From positions 310,001 to 374,000 of the forward strand of contig OZ025799.1 of assembly GCA_964019425.1 (NCBI GenBank): a DNA stretch of 64,000 bases, read 5' to 3'. Position numbers and translations under genes: made by a program. This stretch comes from Flectonema sp. DT1601. Its lineage: Eukaryota; Euglenozoa; Diplonemea; Diplonemida; Diplonemidae. Position 1 is the first letter of the stretch, and each line of letters opens with the position of its first letter. The notes under the pieces are model-generated. The model did no database searches, was not told the DNA's origin, and worked only from the letters and a program-made list of their open reading frames with translations. Below are positions 20,516 through 30,858 of this stretch, piece after piece.

Positions 20516-22982
20516 ATTATTTTCTTAGTTACTAATGCTGAATGGGAGAATGAGTTGTGGTGGTAATTAATTCACAAAAACAATAACAACAATAACAACA
20601 GTGATATCGCGCACCTGTTATGGAATAAAATAATAGTTAATAAGTGAATGAAGTTTCTATTTAATATCACACGAAATACGGAACCAACAATCTTGTTGTC
20701 AGTACTAGGAAAGGTACCACCACAGCAACATCATTATTAAAAAATGATTCTCGCAAATGTGATTAATGGTTAGCAACTGTCTTCCAGAATGAAATCCATG
20801 AGGTGCACTTCCCTTTTTTTTTTTTTTTTGTGAAAAAAACAAAGACAAAAAAAAAAAAAAAAATTCTCACGAGCAAAAAAAAAAAAAGAACACCTGAAAA
20901 GGTTAGTGGGGAAGTACCGCATCTTCAATAGAAAGGACAAGGAAAAGAAAAGAAGAACTGTCTTTCTGTCGTTCTGCTCACCGAAGTAGCAACTTACAAT
21001 TCACCATTAGCATCATTGAGAGACGTTTTGATCTCCGATAATACGCCCACACCCCCCCGCCAGCTGCAACTGTCAAAAATAACTAAAAAGTTTTTTTCTA
21101 GTACAACAGTCATTTAGGGGGTGAAAAAAAGAATTAGCTTTAACTTTAAACTGTACAGAAAAAATCGTAATATAACACTTGTTGATGTTTTGTTTATGCA
21201 CAAAACCGTGAACCGACTTAAACTGATAAAGCTAAGGGAGGCTTACGTGTGCCCTACATTCTTTTTAGCTCTTACAATACTTGTTAAATGTAAAACAATA
21301 CCAAAAACAAAAAAAAAAGAAATTTTCGCTATTAAGTTGCCTAACTACTAATCGAATAATTACACACAGCACCTGAGCCTTCCCATGATAAGACTCTTTA
21401 CTTTTTTCTTCTCAGATGCACAGCAAGAAGAAAAAAAGGACTAATCTTACCATACGATTGATTTTTTTGTTTTTTTGTTTTTTTTTTGCTACTTGGGAAA
21501 AGGGTGACTTTTTTTTTTTTTTTTTTTATATAAACAAAAAATGAGCATCACAGCTCCCTATACTTTGATTTTTTTAAAAAGCATTTTAAAAAAAAAAAAA
21601 AAAAAACGTAAGCAAAAAAGCAACATTAAATTCCTGAACAGTAGCTACATAAAGCTATGTGATAAAAGAAGGTACTTAAAAAAAATACGCACTCACTGAG
21701 TACCGTTAGACAAAAAGGGAAAAAGAACGAAAGAAACGGATATAAAGAAATAAAATGAGTCGAAAGAAAGAAATAGATGATACCCCTACTACTACTACTA
21801 CATCATCTTCATTATTACGTATTTTATTAACGTAATAAGGTGGTGGTACAGTCTTTTAGAAAATTCCATTTTGAAAAGCAGAAAAATAAAAATAGGTGTC
21901 TAGGCAGGTGCCTATACGCAAAGCTATTTAACTTAATCGTACAGCGGCAAAACCAGGACAAAAGGTATCAGAGACTCACACCAATCAGAGAGAACAAAGG
22001 AGAAGAAAAGGAACTGAGGCCTCTAACAATGCACTCCTAATAAAGTTTTTTTTTTTTTCCCCCCTTCTTACCAAATGTAACGGTAAATGGTTAATGGTAA
22101 ATTGTTTTTTTTTTTTTTATTACTGTTCAACCCTGGATTAAAAACAAAAGGTTGACATCCGCCTATTCGGCAGTTTTAGTAAACTTTTCTTTTATTTATT
22201 TTTAATTTTTTTTTTTTTTTTTTTTTTTCCCCCTTTCCCTCTTTTCATTGATACTGAGTATGTTTTTTTCTTTTTTTTATTTTACTCTATCTGGCCAGTC
22301 TTGGGGAAAATTTACACCTTGCAGTGAAAATCAGAAAGTGCAGTCTCACTCCTGGGCTGAGCGTGAAGTTTTTTTTAACCGAATTTAATTGCCGTTGCGA
22401 ACGTGAAATAATGTAACATTATTTGCACGTCTGGACATGCTTTTTACGGGAGACTCATTTTTTTTGACCGAAGTGGAATTTTTGTTTTGTTTTTGAGGTA
22501 TTCCTGATACGATTGTCCTTTCATTTTTTTGAAAGGAGATCCATTTATCACGACATAAACTTTTCCTTCGAAGCCTCTTGTTGTAAAATAAAAACGATTG
22601 TATTAGATCCAAAAACCACACAAATTTTCATTTGGGATGGGTTCTTACCTCACGAGCGAAGCGAGAGGTAAACACTCGTTAAAAACCCACCTACGTGGTG
22701 AAAATCAGGCCGTATGATTTTCATTAAATCAATAAGTTATTTTTTTTTTTTTTTAATTTGTTTCGCAAAAAAATGAAAATATAAAAACAAAGAAACCGAC
22801 TATAACTGAAACTGCCTAAACTGATGAGTTTTTTTTTTTTTTTTTTTTCTTTTCCGAGGAGAGTAGAGGAAGAGCAGATCTGTATCAATGAAATTATATA
22901 AATATAATAATATCTCGCATGCGATCGCATCGCGCACAGAAGCAAAGCGATACGATATCAATAGACATAAACAACAACAGTC
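20516..22982. other. 2.5 kb gene-poor spacer
   Basis: No credible gene. It holds many A and T runs, a C run (about 21050-21057), an ACT microsatellite near 21787-21801 and a compact structured element at 22641-22713 listed separately. Confidence 0.55.
22641..22713. other. Compact block of three consecutive stem-loops
   Basis: An island of normal base composition within A/T tracts. In order: GGGTT...AACCC enclosing TTACCTC (about 22647-22653) paired with GAGGTAA around GAGCGAAGC; CCAC-CTAC-GTGG; and GAAAATCA-GGCCGTA-TGATTTTC, a perfect 8-bp stem with 7-nt loop. Consecutive helices suggest a folded RNA or the remains of a small foldback element. On the minus strand GTGAG is followed by GTAAGA, a donor-like motif. 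Function unknown. Confidence 0.5.
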
Positions 22983-25900
22983 TCACATAACTAAACAGGT
23001 TCTCGAAACAACTTTTTTCTCTCCTTTTGGTTCATTGGAATCCACCTGTCTGGTTTCAGGACAATCACCATCATTGGCATCACACTGTTGATTGCACGTC
23101 AGCATCATGAGTTGTGATCGCTGTTCGTCCCACGATTCTTGTAGTTCCATTTCCCTCTGAACTTCGAGGGCTTCCAATAGCAAGTTGTGAGCCAGGTATG
23201 ACCTCCCTGCTATTTGTACCATCATACCCTGAACTTGATCTTTAGTGTATAAAATATTTATAGGCAACCCATCTTGAGGAGCTGCCTGTTCTCGAATTAG
23301 AATGCCAGGATTTCTTGATAGCAGAACTAATAATGTACTAAGGACACAAGCCGTTAATGATTCAACTTCTTTTTCTTGTAAAAAAGTTGGATTTCCATCG
23401 CTGTCTCTGTTCATAAAGAATTCACGAATGGCATGCAAATCTTCAACTAACTCTTGAAAAATATCAAACCTCGAACTATCATCATTTTTAATCATCTTAC
23501 CTCTCACAATCCTTGCCGATGTTATCTGTGCGATGGCTGATAACGTAAACGCTAAGTACAAAGACCGATGATCAGGTGACAAGAAGTCAATCATGACAGT
23601 AAGGATGCTCTCCAACTTATCAAGTAGGGTATTGATACCAACACCTGAATCGGTATATAATTTTTGTAGACAAGGATACAAATCAAAACAAGTAACTTTT
23701 GTTGCCATAAACTTAAGAAGAAGACCCACAGTAGTCTCACTTAAATTGATTGAAGTGATGTCGAACAGTCCATACGGTGAAGTACCAGTAGTCGTTGATC
23801 CTGACAATGGACTTGATAATTTCATTGTCGTACTTCTTATTGGAGGTGAGACTATGGTTGTTTCTGGAATTTGAAAATTTTGATTATCAACCAATTTCCA
23901 TATAACTTGTTGATATCCAGAAATCGTCCTCACATATATATCATGTAATCCACGTTGAATAAACGTTATGTTATTGGCTCTTAGAGCTGTTCTTTTTAAT
24001 GTGTGACTTTCATCTTTGAATAACCACCCAAACCTTGATCTTATAAACCTCGGATCAAGCGTCTCTGATACGTTCCAGCTAACATGACCAACTGGACCTA
24101 CTAATGTTGTTATATATTTTCTAAAGGCGTTATTTAATATTGCCTTACTATCATCTTCGAGTGTCGCTATCAGTCCTTCGCAATGTGTCATAAAGTATTG
24201 CGCTAGAGATTCGTTTGATAATTGATCTGGTGATGGAGCAGGTGAGCAGTTTATCGTTGCTTTTGATGCGACTGTCGCATCCCAACTAGTTTCTATACCG
24301 TGAGCAACTAAGACAGCTATTCTATTAGCCATTAGAGTTAAGTCAACGCAAGATGATGAGATGCTCGCTTCTTGAGAGGTTCCGATAGGAGAGAAATCAT
24401 CAACAGATACAACTTTCATTACGTAAAGCTCTAGAGTAGTGTCAACTAATGATTTCCATTTCTTTTGAAGCTGAACTTGAATACCATGCAAAGCATCAGT
24501 AGAAGCCTTCGAAACCTGTGCACTATCACCCGGTGACAATGGAGACATAGCACCTGGTGAACATGGAGCATTTTGTGGTGATAATCTCAAAGGTTCAGAT
24601 CTAGTCTTCGCATCCTTTGTAGAACTACTACTCGTATCTTTATCATCATTACTTGTTATCGTTGTATGTAACGATCCAGGTAAGTCAACAACATAATTAA
24701 GAGAATCAGTCTCTTGATCTGTACTAACACTACTGGTTCTTGTATTTCTTCTTAATAGACTTGTTAGTGACTTTCCTCGAAGGGGTTTCTCAGAAGAAAG
24801 TCTTTTTTTACCAGGAGGAGGGTCCCGAGCGTTGGCATAATACATAAGATACTGATCAACATTCGCACGAAGTAACTGCAACAACAGCATAGTGTATATC
24901 ATGTTGGTTATAAGAACAGAGAGAGAAACTATATCGTCAGCTGGTGTGGGTCTGGGAGCTCTACCGTTGGCTTGAAATGGTAACGGCGGTGATGATGATC
25001 GTTTTGGTGGCGGAGGCGGCATCCTAGCCCTACTTGGACTATCCACTTTTATAGACATCTCAGAACTATCATGTAAACCACTACTGCTAACTGATGGATC
25101 AGTTTTTGGTTGTATCGATTCACTACTTTGATTAACCTCAGAAGGTATACCTGGAGGCTTTAACGATTCTAACGATACAGACATATCATCATTTAGTAGC
25201 TTGCAATATATTCCTAACACAACTCTAACTGCATTTGGTAACACACACGTCAAGGAACTACTGTAATATTTAACATCAGCGTGCAACTCTAACAATAATA
25301 CTTCTAATAAATATCTCACATGATCATTTGATAGTCTGACCCTGTCGTTAACCTGTTGTAGAGTAATAGCCGGGTTTGAATCCTCTTGAGTCTGTCCAGG
25401 TGCTAATCTTGATGCTCCAAGTCTTTGATTAGGTCCCGCTGAATAATTATTGCACATTGAACTACTGTATCCTGCTCTCCTTTCTTGAGTTGGGCTTGAA
25501 GAAGTATTTAACTGTGAGAGCCAAAGGTCGAGGGTTCGACCCCCGGAGGAGTTTTCTGATGATTCTTCCCTTCTTGAAGTTATAACTTTATACTTAACTC
25601 TAATGTAATGTTTCACAGTTGACGAGACTATTAACCCAGTTAGTTCACAGTAGGCAGGGATGGATATTCCACTGGCAGCGCGATCATCTAAACCAGACTG
25701 CGATGATAGCATTTCTCGTACTTGAGAAGCAATGTCGTCACCCAATTGTTTTCCAACTCCTTGGACAGCTGAATTAATTTGATCAATCTCTGTGTCGCTA
25801 TCATTTTTATTTGATTCACTTTGTCTACTACTATACTGTAATATCACTGCATACATTTGAGCAACAAATAATAGATCCTCGGGACTAGTAGACATCTGCG

Positions 25901-27575
25901 CGTGATAATCTCCCAACTTCACAACTAATTCTTCTTTCATATTTAACAATACCTGATAGCGACACATTATTTCATCTGGTTCAGCTGTCGTTACTTGACA
26001 GTATGCTTTAAAGCCAGGGTAGAAGTAGCAATCAATACTCAGTAGTCTGAACATGTCTGATATCGCGAGTGAATTCTCAAGGTGCTCTGTAAACACAACG
26101 TGTATAAAACAAGATGCGTGCATGAAAAATGAAATTCCAAACATACTACGAAATGACGTTAATATATCAACAACGTATTTCATTCTTGTTTCTTGACGAC
26201 GGGATCGATAGACTCCATGCTGACGACGTGATTTTGATGAGCTACGAGAAGTGTTCGAGTCAGTCTCTTCAGCCTCAACAAAAAATGTTTGAAACAACGT
26301 CGCGTAAATCATTATATTTAATGGGTATGTGTATCCCAACAGACCACTAATGCTACCCCGAGACGACACTCCAGAACTAGCTCCGCGAGGTGTTACAGAA
26401 ACAGTAAACGTCGGAGTTGGTATAGGAAGAGATCTAAGTAGGGGCGTTATCGATGTTAGTGAATTAGGTTCTGCTGAAGATGTTTGACCGTCAAAGTCAT
26501 CATCTTGCTCTCCAGAAACATTTAAAACAGTTAGAATATGATGAGTCCCATCAGTAACAACAACATCATCATGATCAGCACTACTACTGATATTATTATT
26601 CGTAAAGTCTATAGCTTCTGGTGTAGGTGGAGGATCTGCTTCTGTTGTTGAAGCTGCAGCACTTTCTTCAGTAGCTTGACTTGTACCAACAAAAGGATAT
26701 TGTGTGTACCTAACAACCATTCCTGCTATTAATGTTCGTATTAATTCTGCATTCTCTGGTAATGGATTTCTATTAAAAACAACCAGTCTTGATCGTAACT
26801 TCTTCGTGTCATGTGACAGCTGTTGAGATAACTTCTGAGCTTGAGAATCCGACAACGATGGTTGTCCATTACAAGCTTTTTTAATTGCAAAATTCATTGC
26901 GCATGCGAAAATCGCTAAATGTCTCAATTCAGGTTGTGATTGTTTTTGATGAACGTTTTTTAAATCGTTGAACACTTGTTCGGTTGGTTGATTGTCAGTA
27001 TCATCAGATCTACTCACACGAACTTCAGGAGTATCTTCTTTTTGAGAAAGTGACTGCGATACAATCGTATCAATAAGATACAGTCTAAATAATATACTCT
27101 CAACAGGAACCTTTCCCTGAACTCTTGTTATCGTCAGCAGTAAAGTAGAAACTGCAAAATCATGTGCTGATTCCGACAGTGAAAGACCTTTTCTAAAGCT
27201 GTGGAGGGTGTTTAGTGTAGTTTCAGCCGTTTCTCGATTTTCTGATTCCGATAGAATAGATGAATTACACATTAGAAGGCACTCATATGACATTAATTGA
27301 AGATACTCTGCGGAAACAGAAAATTCATCTTCTTCTGCTTCCGAAATACCCATGATTGAATCACCCAATGAAGACACTGAGCGATTCACTCGTTTTCTAC
27401 TACTCGGAGATGGTCCATCACTCCCTATATCATGTGCTGTAATAAACGACTTACTCTTTGATCCATAACTCCGCTTCACTGCTTCATCATTCATAAAACT
27501 TGAAGACTTGTTTCGTTCTAACGACACCGCAATGTCTTCGAATTCCTGAACACTTACCCTATTATTACTTGCCAT
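22983..27575 (-). CDS. Large unknown protein with C-terminal CaaX box
   Basis: One uninterrupted exon of about 1,530 residues. The start is the ATG of MASNNRVSVQEF, since the frame above it opens with TTG; an acceptor (TACTGTTCACAG) lies 55 nt upstream. The protein is mostly helical and soluble, broken by Ser/Pro-rich disordered stretches (around 300-420, and PPPPPKRSSSPPLP near 855). The end reads EKKVVSRTCLVM, a CaaX box whose Met predicts farnesylation, with lysines upstream that would aid membrane binding. The helical C-terminal third (KFMATKVTCFDLYPCLQKLY, LSAIAQITSARIVRGKM) could be a tethering-type alpha solenoid, but I recognise no family. It is one of two predicted prenylated proteins in the window. 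It is likely a peripheral membrane scaffold; that is inference from the CaaX box alone. Confidence 0.7.
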   Translation of the reverse strand: MASNNRVSVQEFEDIAVSLERNKSSSFMNDEAVKRSYGSKSKSFITAHDIGSDGPSPSSRKRVNRSVSSLGDSIMGISEAEEDEFSVSAEYLQLMSYECLLMCNSSILSESENRETAETTLNTLHSFRKGLSLSESAHDFAVSTLLLTITRVQGKVPVESILFRLYLIDTIVSQSLSQKEDTPEVRVSRSDDTDNQPTEQVFNDLKNVHQKQSQPELRHLAIFACAMNFAIKKACNGQPSLSDSQAQKLSQQLSHDTKKLRSRLVVFNRNPLPENAELIRTLIAGMVVRYTQYPFVGTSQATEESAAASTTEADPPPTPEAIDFTNNNISSSADHDDVVVTDGTHHILTVLNVSGEQDDDFDGQTSSAEPNSLTSITPLLRSLPIPTPTFTVSVTPRGASSGVSSRGSISGLLGYTYPLNIMIYATLFQTFFVEAEETDSNTSRSSSKSRRQHGVYRSRRQETRMKYVVDILTSFRSMFGISFFMHASCFIHVVFTEHLENSLAISDMFRLLSIDCYFYPGFKAYCQVTTAEPDEIMCRYQVLLNMKEELVVKLGDYHAQMSTSPEDLLFVAQMYAVILQYSSRQSESNKNDSDTEIDQINSAVQGVGKQLGDDIASQVREMLSSQSGLDDRAASGISIPAYCELTGLIVSSTVKHYIRVKYKVITSRREESSENSSGGRTLDLWLSQLNTSSSPTQERRAGYSSSMCNNYSAGPNQRLGASRLAPGQTQEDSNPAITLQQVNDRVRLSNDHVRYLLEVLLLELHADVKYYSSSLTCVLPNAVRVVLGIYCKLLNDDMSVSLESLKPPGIPSEVNQSSESIQPKTDPSVSSSGLHDSSEMSIKVDSPSRARMPPPPPKRSSSPPLPFQANGRAPRPTPADDIVSLSVLITNMIYTMLLLQLLRANVDQYLMYYANARDPPPGKKRLSSEKPLRGKSLTSLLRRNTRTSSVSTDQETDSLNYVVDLPGSLHTTITSNDDKDTSSSSTKDAKTRSEPLRLSPQNAPCSPGAMSPLSPGDSAQVSKASTDALHGIQVQLQKKWKSLVDTTLELYVMKVVSVDDFSPIGTSQEASISSSCVDLTLMANRIAVLVAHGIETSWDATVASKATINCSPAPSPDQLSNESLAQYFMTHCEGLIATLEDDSKAILNNAFRKYITTLVGPVGHVSWNVSETLDPRFIRSRFGWLFKDESHTLKRTALRANNITFIQRGLHDIYVRTISGYQQVIWKLVDNQNFQIPETTIVSPPIRSTTMKLSSPLSGSTTTGTSPYGLFDITSINLSETTVGLLLKFMATKVTCFDLYPCLQKLYTDSGVGINTLLDKLESILTVMIDFLSPDHRSLYLAFTLSAIAQITSARIVRGKMIKNDDSSRFDIFQELVEDLHAIREFFMNRDSDGNPTFLQEKEVESLTACVLSTLLVLLSRNPGILIREQAAPQDGLPINILYTKDQVQGMMVQIAGRSYLAHNLLLEALEVQREMELQESWDEQRSQLMMLTCNQQCDANDGDCPETRQVDSNEPKGEKKVVSRTCLVM

Positions 27576-27723
27576 TGTCAAGTACAACCAGGATCAGGGG
27601 CCATATATATGTTGCGGGAGTGAAGGTGACCTGTGAACAGTATAACGTTTAATCATAAAAAAAGAGCAGGTTCTACCAAACAATGAAATAGTTTCCTTAG
27701 TGGAATCTAAAAAGGGAACAACA

Positions 27724-27745
27724 TTTCTCGTACTGTAGCGAGAAA
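27724..27745. other. Perfect 7-bp hairpin in a short intergenic gap
   Basis: TTTCTCG (27724-27730), 8-nt loop, CGAGAAA (27739-27745). It lies 75 nt past the stop codon of the PAF-acetylhydrolase gene and upstream of the acceptor of the next gene. Confidence 0.7.
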
Positions 27746-27819
27746 ACAAATGAAAGCTGAAGTGAAGTTAGAATGGACACAGCTGTCTCAGTGTATTGAG
27801 GTAAACAATAACGATTGGA

Positions 27820-28878
27820 TCAGAAAAGTAACATCGCCTCTCCCTTTTCAACAATTTCAACGGAATTCTTACGAAAATGATTATCTATGAATGTGTGACT
27901 GGCTGTAATCATTTCACGATGTGTTTCTAGTTTCCAAGAACGACCAAAAGGCGAAAACCACGCAAAGTCTGACCAAAGTTGATGATTAGTTCCAGGAAGA
28001 TAAAAAGAAGCAGAGTTAGACGACGTTAAAAGAGATTTTGTTAACGACGATTCACTTCCATTAGCAAATTGACTACTTAAAAATGAAATCGATGGTTTTG
28101 ATAATATAAATGATGAGTTAGGTATTGGGTAAGACCATATATCATACAGCAATACACATTTAAATTCATCTAACTTTGACCCGGCAACCACCGCTGTAGC
28201 AGCCCCAAATGAGTGTCCAGCAAAAGCAATATTACTGGTGTCTACTGATTTAAAGATATTCCGACTTTTTAATTTAACATATGACAAAACAGTTTCAATT
28301 TCTGAAAGTCTTTTATCAAAGAATGGAGCTCTAAAGTTTTGTACTTCAGAACGATTGGAGTAAATTAGGGTTTTTGGAGGTCTTTTGTATGGAAGTGTCT
28401 CACCACAAGATGATGAAGTACCGTCTTCATGATTAATAGCAACCACCATAACACCTGAAGAAGCTAATTCTCTGCACAACTGAGTGTACATATCTGAAGT
28501 TCCATATAATCCATGTGAAAATATTACCAATGGGATATCTGGAAGGGGTTTCGCATTCTCACGTTCCCAATCTGGATGTAACTGTCTCCATAAGAATGTT
28601 GGTACGATATAAGTTAGAAGTCGACTATTGAACGCAGCTCCCAATCCCATGGCACTCTCAATTGGAGTGTACGTTCCATTCTTACCAACTCTTTCTGAAG
28701 TGGTTGGGTAAACGCAGTGGACAACTGGTCCACCCTTTATTCTAAACTTCTCATAGCCAAGTTTCTTATAAGGTCCAATGACTGCTGGAAATGAACGCAC
28801 TGGTGCTACGGCGTACCTCGCAAACCCAACAGCTATTCCTACAAAACCTACAGCACATATTACTGTTTGAGTAATCAT
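27820..28878 (-). CDS. Platelet-activating-factor acetylhydrolase-type phospholipase
   Basis: A 352-residue alpha/beta hydrolase of the PAF-AH/PLA2G7 family, which removes short or oxidised acyl chains from the sn-2 position of phospholipids. The N-terminal 20 residues (ITQTVICAVGFVGIAVGFA) form a signal anchor. Family landmarks in order are VIFSHGLYGT (oxyanion region, near 116), NHEDGT, the nucleophile elbow GHSFGAAT (Ser near 222), the aspartate in LLYDIWSYP (canonical LLDIWMFP) and the catalytic His in GTNHQLWSDFAW. All three triad residues are present, so the enzyme should be active. The start is supported by an acceptor (CACTTTTTATAAACAG) 10 nt before the ATG. The next gene upstream ends only 72 nt away on the same strand. 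Confidence 0.88.
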   Translation of the reverse strand: MITQTVICAVGFVGIAVGFARYAVAPVRSFPAVIGPYKKLGYEKFRIKGGPVVHCVYPTTSERVGKNGTYTPIESAMGLGAAFNSRLLTYIVPTFLWRQLHPDWERENAKPLPDIPLVIFSHGLYGTSDMYTQLCRELASSGVMVVAINHEDGTSSSCGETLPYKRPPKTLIYSNRSEVQNFRAPFFDKRLSEIETVLSYVKLKSRNIFKSVDTSNIAFAGHSFGAATAVVAGSKLDEFKCVLLYDIWSYPIPNSSFILSKPSISFLSSQFANGSESSLTKSLLTSSNSASFYLPGTNHQLWSDFAWFSPFGRSWKLETHREMITASHTFIDNHFRKNSVEIVEKGEAMLLF

Positions 28879-28950
28879 AGTGTTGTTGCTGTTTATAAAA
28901 AGTGAAGAATAGTTTTATAGAAACCTTTTTAATATTCAACACCCATATTT

Positions 28951-29800
28951 TCATATGCAAGTTTCACAGACCCGGTGAATAGCAGTTTGTGTAAGATTAT
29001 TGCAAATATCCAAGTCCGCCTTTGCCTCAAGCAGTAGCTTAATAACTTTCATTGATCCGCACTCCGCAGCAATACTGAGAGGGGTTGAGCCAACCGAGTC
29101 TTTCTTATTAAAATCAGCTCCATTTTCAATTAATATCTTTACGATTGGTGACAAGTCTACAACAGCAGCAATAAACATCACTTTATCTGTGCAGGCACCC
29201 AAGCTAATAAGGTACTTTACAATAATTTCCTTTGAGAGAGCGGTTGCAAACTCTATTGGAGTGCAATTCCCAATCGACGGATTGTCGATTTGTACGGAAG
29301 GTGTACCGCAGATAATTTTTACAACATCAAAACAACCACTCCTGGTTTTAAAAAAATTATCATAACAATACTAAGTGAAAAATGAAAACACAAAACTCGT
29401 AGACATACCGTACAGCAATGTGCAAGGGAGTAGCTCCGTTAGTCTTTTCGTTTATAGAAATTCCAGCAGTGATGTAGTCAGAAACATCTCCTGCAAGTCC
29501 CTCACGAATTACCGATATAAAATTACTTTGAGTAACTTTTTCTTTTCCTCCTAACCGTTTGATAGCATGACCCCTTGAGGTTAGATCAAGTTGGAGTTCG
29601 CTATCGTTAGTAATTCCGTAATCTCTGATGAGGATGTTATTTATAAGAACATCACCAGCATAGAATAGCTCAATAAACTCAACGTCGAGATTGTATTCTT
29701 CTGAAAGTCTTTCTTTCAAATCCAACACACGATAATCAAAATCAATATCTGTGACACATGTCGACGAGTCTAACATGCTGACAATAACCGACATAGTCAT
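28951..29800 (-). CDS. Ubiquitin-like domain plus ankyrin repeat protein
   Basis: Two exons, 29800-29409 and 29341-28951, joined in phase 2 across a 67-nt intron (GTATGT donor, CCAG end), give 260 residues. The N-terminal 75 residues are ubiquitin-like: beta strand, VLDLKERLSEEYNLDVEFIELFYAGDVL (helix and 'L.y.G..L' turn), then IRDYGITNDSELQLDL. About three ankyrin repeats follow: GATPLHIAVR at the exon junction, a divergent middle repeat (NCTPIEFATALSKEIIVKYL) and GSTPLSIAAECGSMKVIKLL. Such proteins act as adaptors around the proteasome or ubiquitin ligases, though no partner can be named. The ATG lies 6 nt after an acceptor (TTTTTATTTACTACAG). No C-terminal Gly-Gly follows the ubiquitin-like part, so it is not a conjugated modifier. 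Confidence 0.82.
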
Positions 29801-30110
29801 AGTAACCTGTAGTAAATAAAAAGAGACCTCTCCAATTGAATATTTCGATACCGTAATTAAATATAAGAAGGGGTAAATTGATACTCTTTTTTTTTTTTTT
29901 TTTTTTGAGGAGGAGTTTTTTAAAGGTTACTTTTTAGAAATACTCTATTTAAGAAATTATGTTTTTTTTAAGAGGAAAAAATAACATCCGAGCGTCTGCG
30001 ACTGCTTTTTGTGTAAATTATCGCATTTGGCTTGTGTTACTGACTCGCATCAGAATGTAAGAAACGTGATTTCAAAAACAAGAATAGCAAGCGGGTTCTT
30101 ATTCTTGACT
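29801..30110. other. Short spacer with a stop-proximal hairpin
   Basis: Holds a T run near 29887-29907 and a perfect 8-bp stem: CAAGAATA (30079-30086) with TATTCTTG (30100-30107), 13-nt loop, only three bases past the stop codon of the cytochrome b5 gene. On the coding strand it is followed by TTTTTG, which looks like a bacterial-style terminator but is in a eukaryotic 3' flank. Confidence 0.6.
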
Positions 30111-30858
30111 TCACCACCACAGAAGTCTCTTTGACAATTTCCGTCTCGTTCCAATGTTGCCAATGTAGGATTGCTTAAATAGATTTCTCATTCTCTTTCG
30201 ATTAGAGTCTGAAGTATGAGTCGAGTTTGACATGAATACTTCCGTTAAGTCTTTACCACCGTAGCGTTGTAAGGAACCTCCAGGGTGTTCCTTAGACCAA
30301 CGAGTAATGTCAAAGACTCTTTTATTTATAATAATCCATAAGTCATTTGAGCAAACATGAGTTGCGACATTTTCTCTAGTCAGAATCTCAGGCAGAGACG
30401 GCGTACTATTACTTTGAGGAATTTCATTCAAAGATTGCAATTTCGGTGGTCTGTTTTCTTGTCGATTTTTCATCTCCAAATCAGCTAATTTTAAATCCAA
30501 CGGCTTGATTTTATTTATCTTTTTAACACTATCAGTGGTAGGATAATCAATCTTTATCTTACCAGTCCCACCAAGAATGCCAACTACTGTTAAGAATCTT
30601 TCAACAAATAGTAGTCCGATGAACACACAGAGAACAACATGAGAATTACTTACCAGTATATGTCTCACAATAAATAAAAAATCGAGCATTTGATGCTTTT
30701 GTGTAGCTGTTAAGGTGTGAATATCATTCCTAAGAAATAATCTCAAAAAACAGTACAGGACAGGAAATATAACTGAGACCTGTGATGAAAAAAGAATAAC
30801 GCTAACAATAAAACAAACTACATAGCCATTCAATGAGATCAAAACTGTCGGCTGCCAT
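30111..30858 (-). CDS. Membrane-anchored cytochrome b5 domain protein
   Basis: The C-terminal 80 residues form a cytochrome b5 heme domain: LTRENVATHVCSNDLWIIIN, VFDITRWSKEHPGGSLQRYG with the axial-His HPGG motif, and a second candidate axial His in the SNSTHTSD segment. The N-terminal half has three hydrophobic spans, so heme faces one side of a membrane. The continuous frame lacks an ATG near its 5' end (it opens with TTG). A better model uses ATG at 30858 (MAADSFDLIEWLC), exon 1 to 30819, a 46-nt intron with GTTTGT donor and CTCAG end, and exon 2 30772-30111, which joins in frame to give 233 residues; an acceptor lies 18 nt before this ATG. The NADH-cytochrome b5 reductase at 1740-2819 is a plausible electron donor by chemistry only. 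Confidence 0.7.

Noticed and set aside
22641-22713. Spliced-leader RNA gene
   Set aside because: Only a donor-like GTAAGA and stems are present; no clear Sm site or tandem copies, so it is left as an unassigned structured element.
25527-25547. GAGGGTTCGACCCCCGG resembling a tRNA T-arm
   Set aside because: The stem does not pair properly in the 5-7-5 layout, no acceptor or anticodon arm surrounds it, and it is coding sequence of the 1,530-residue protein.
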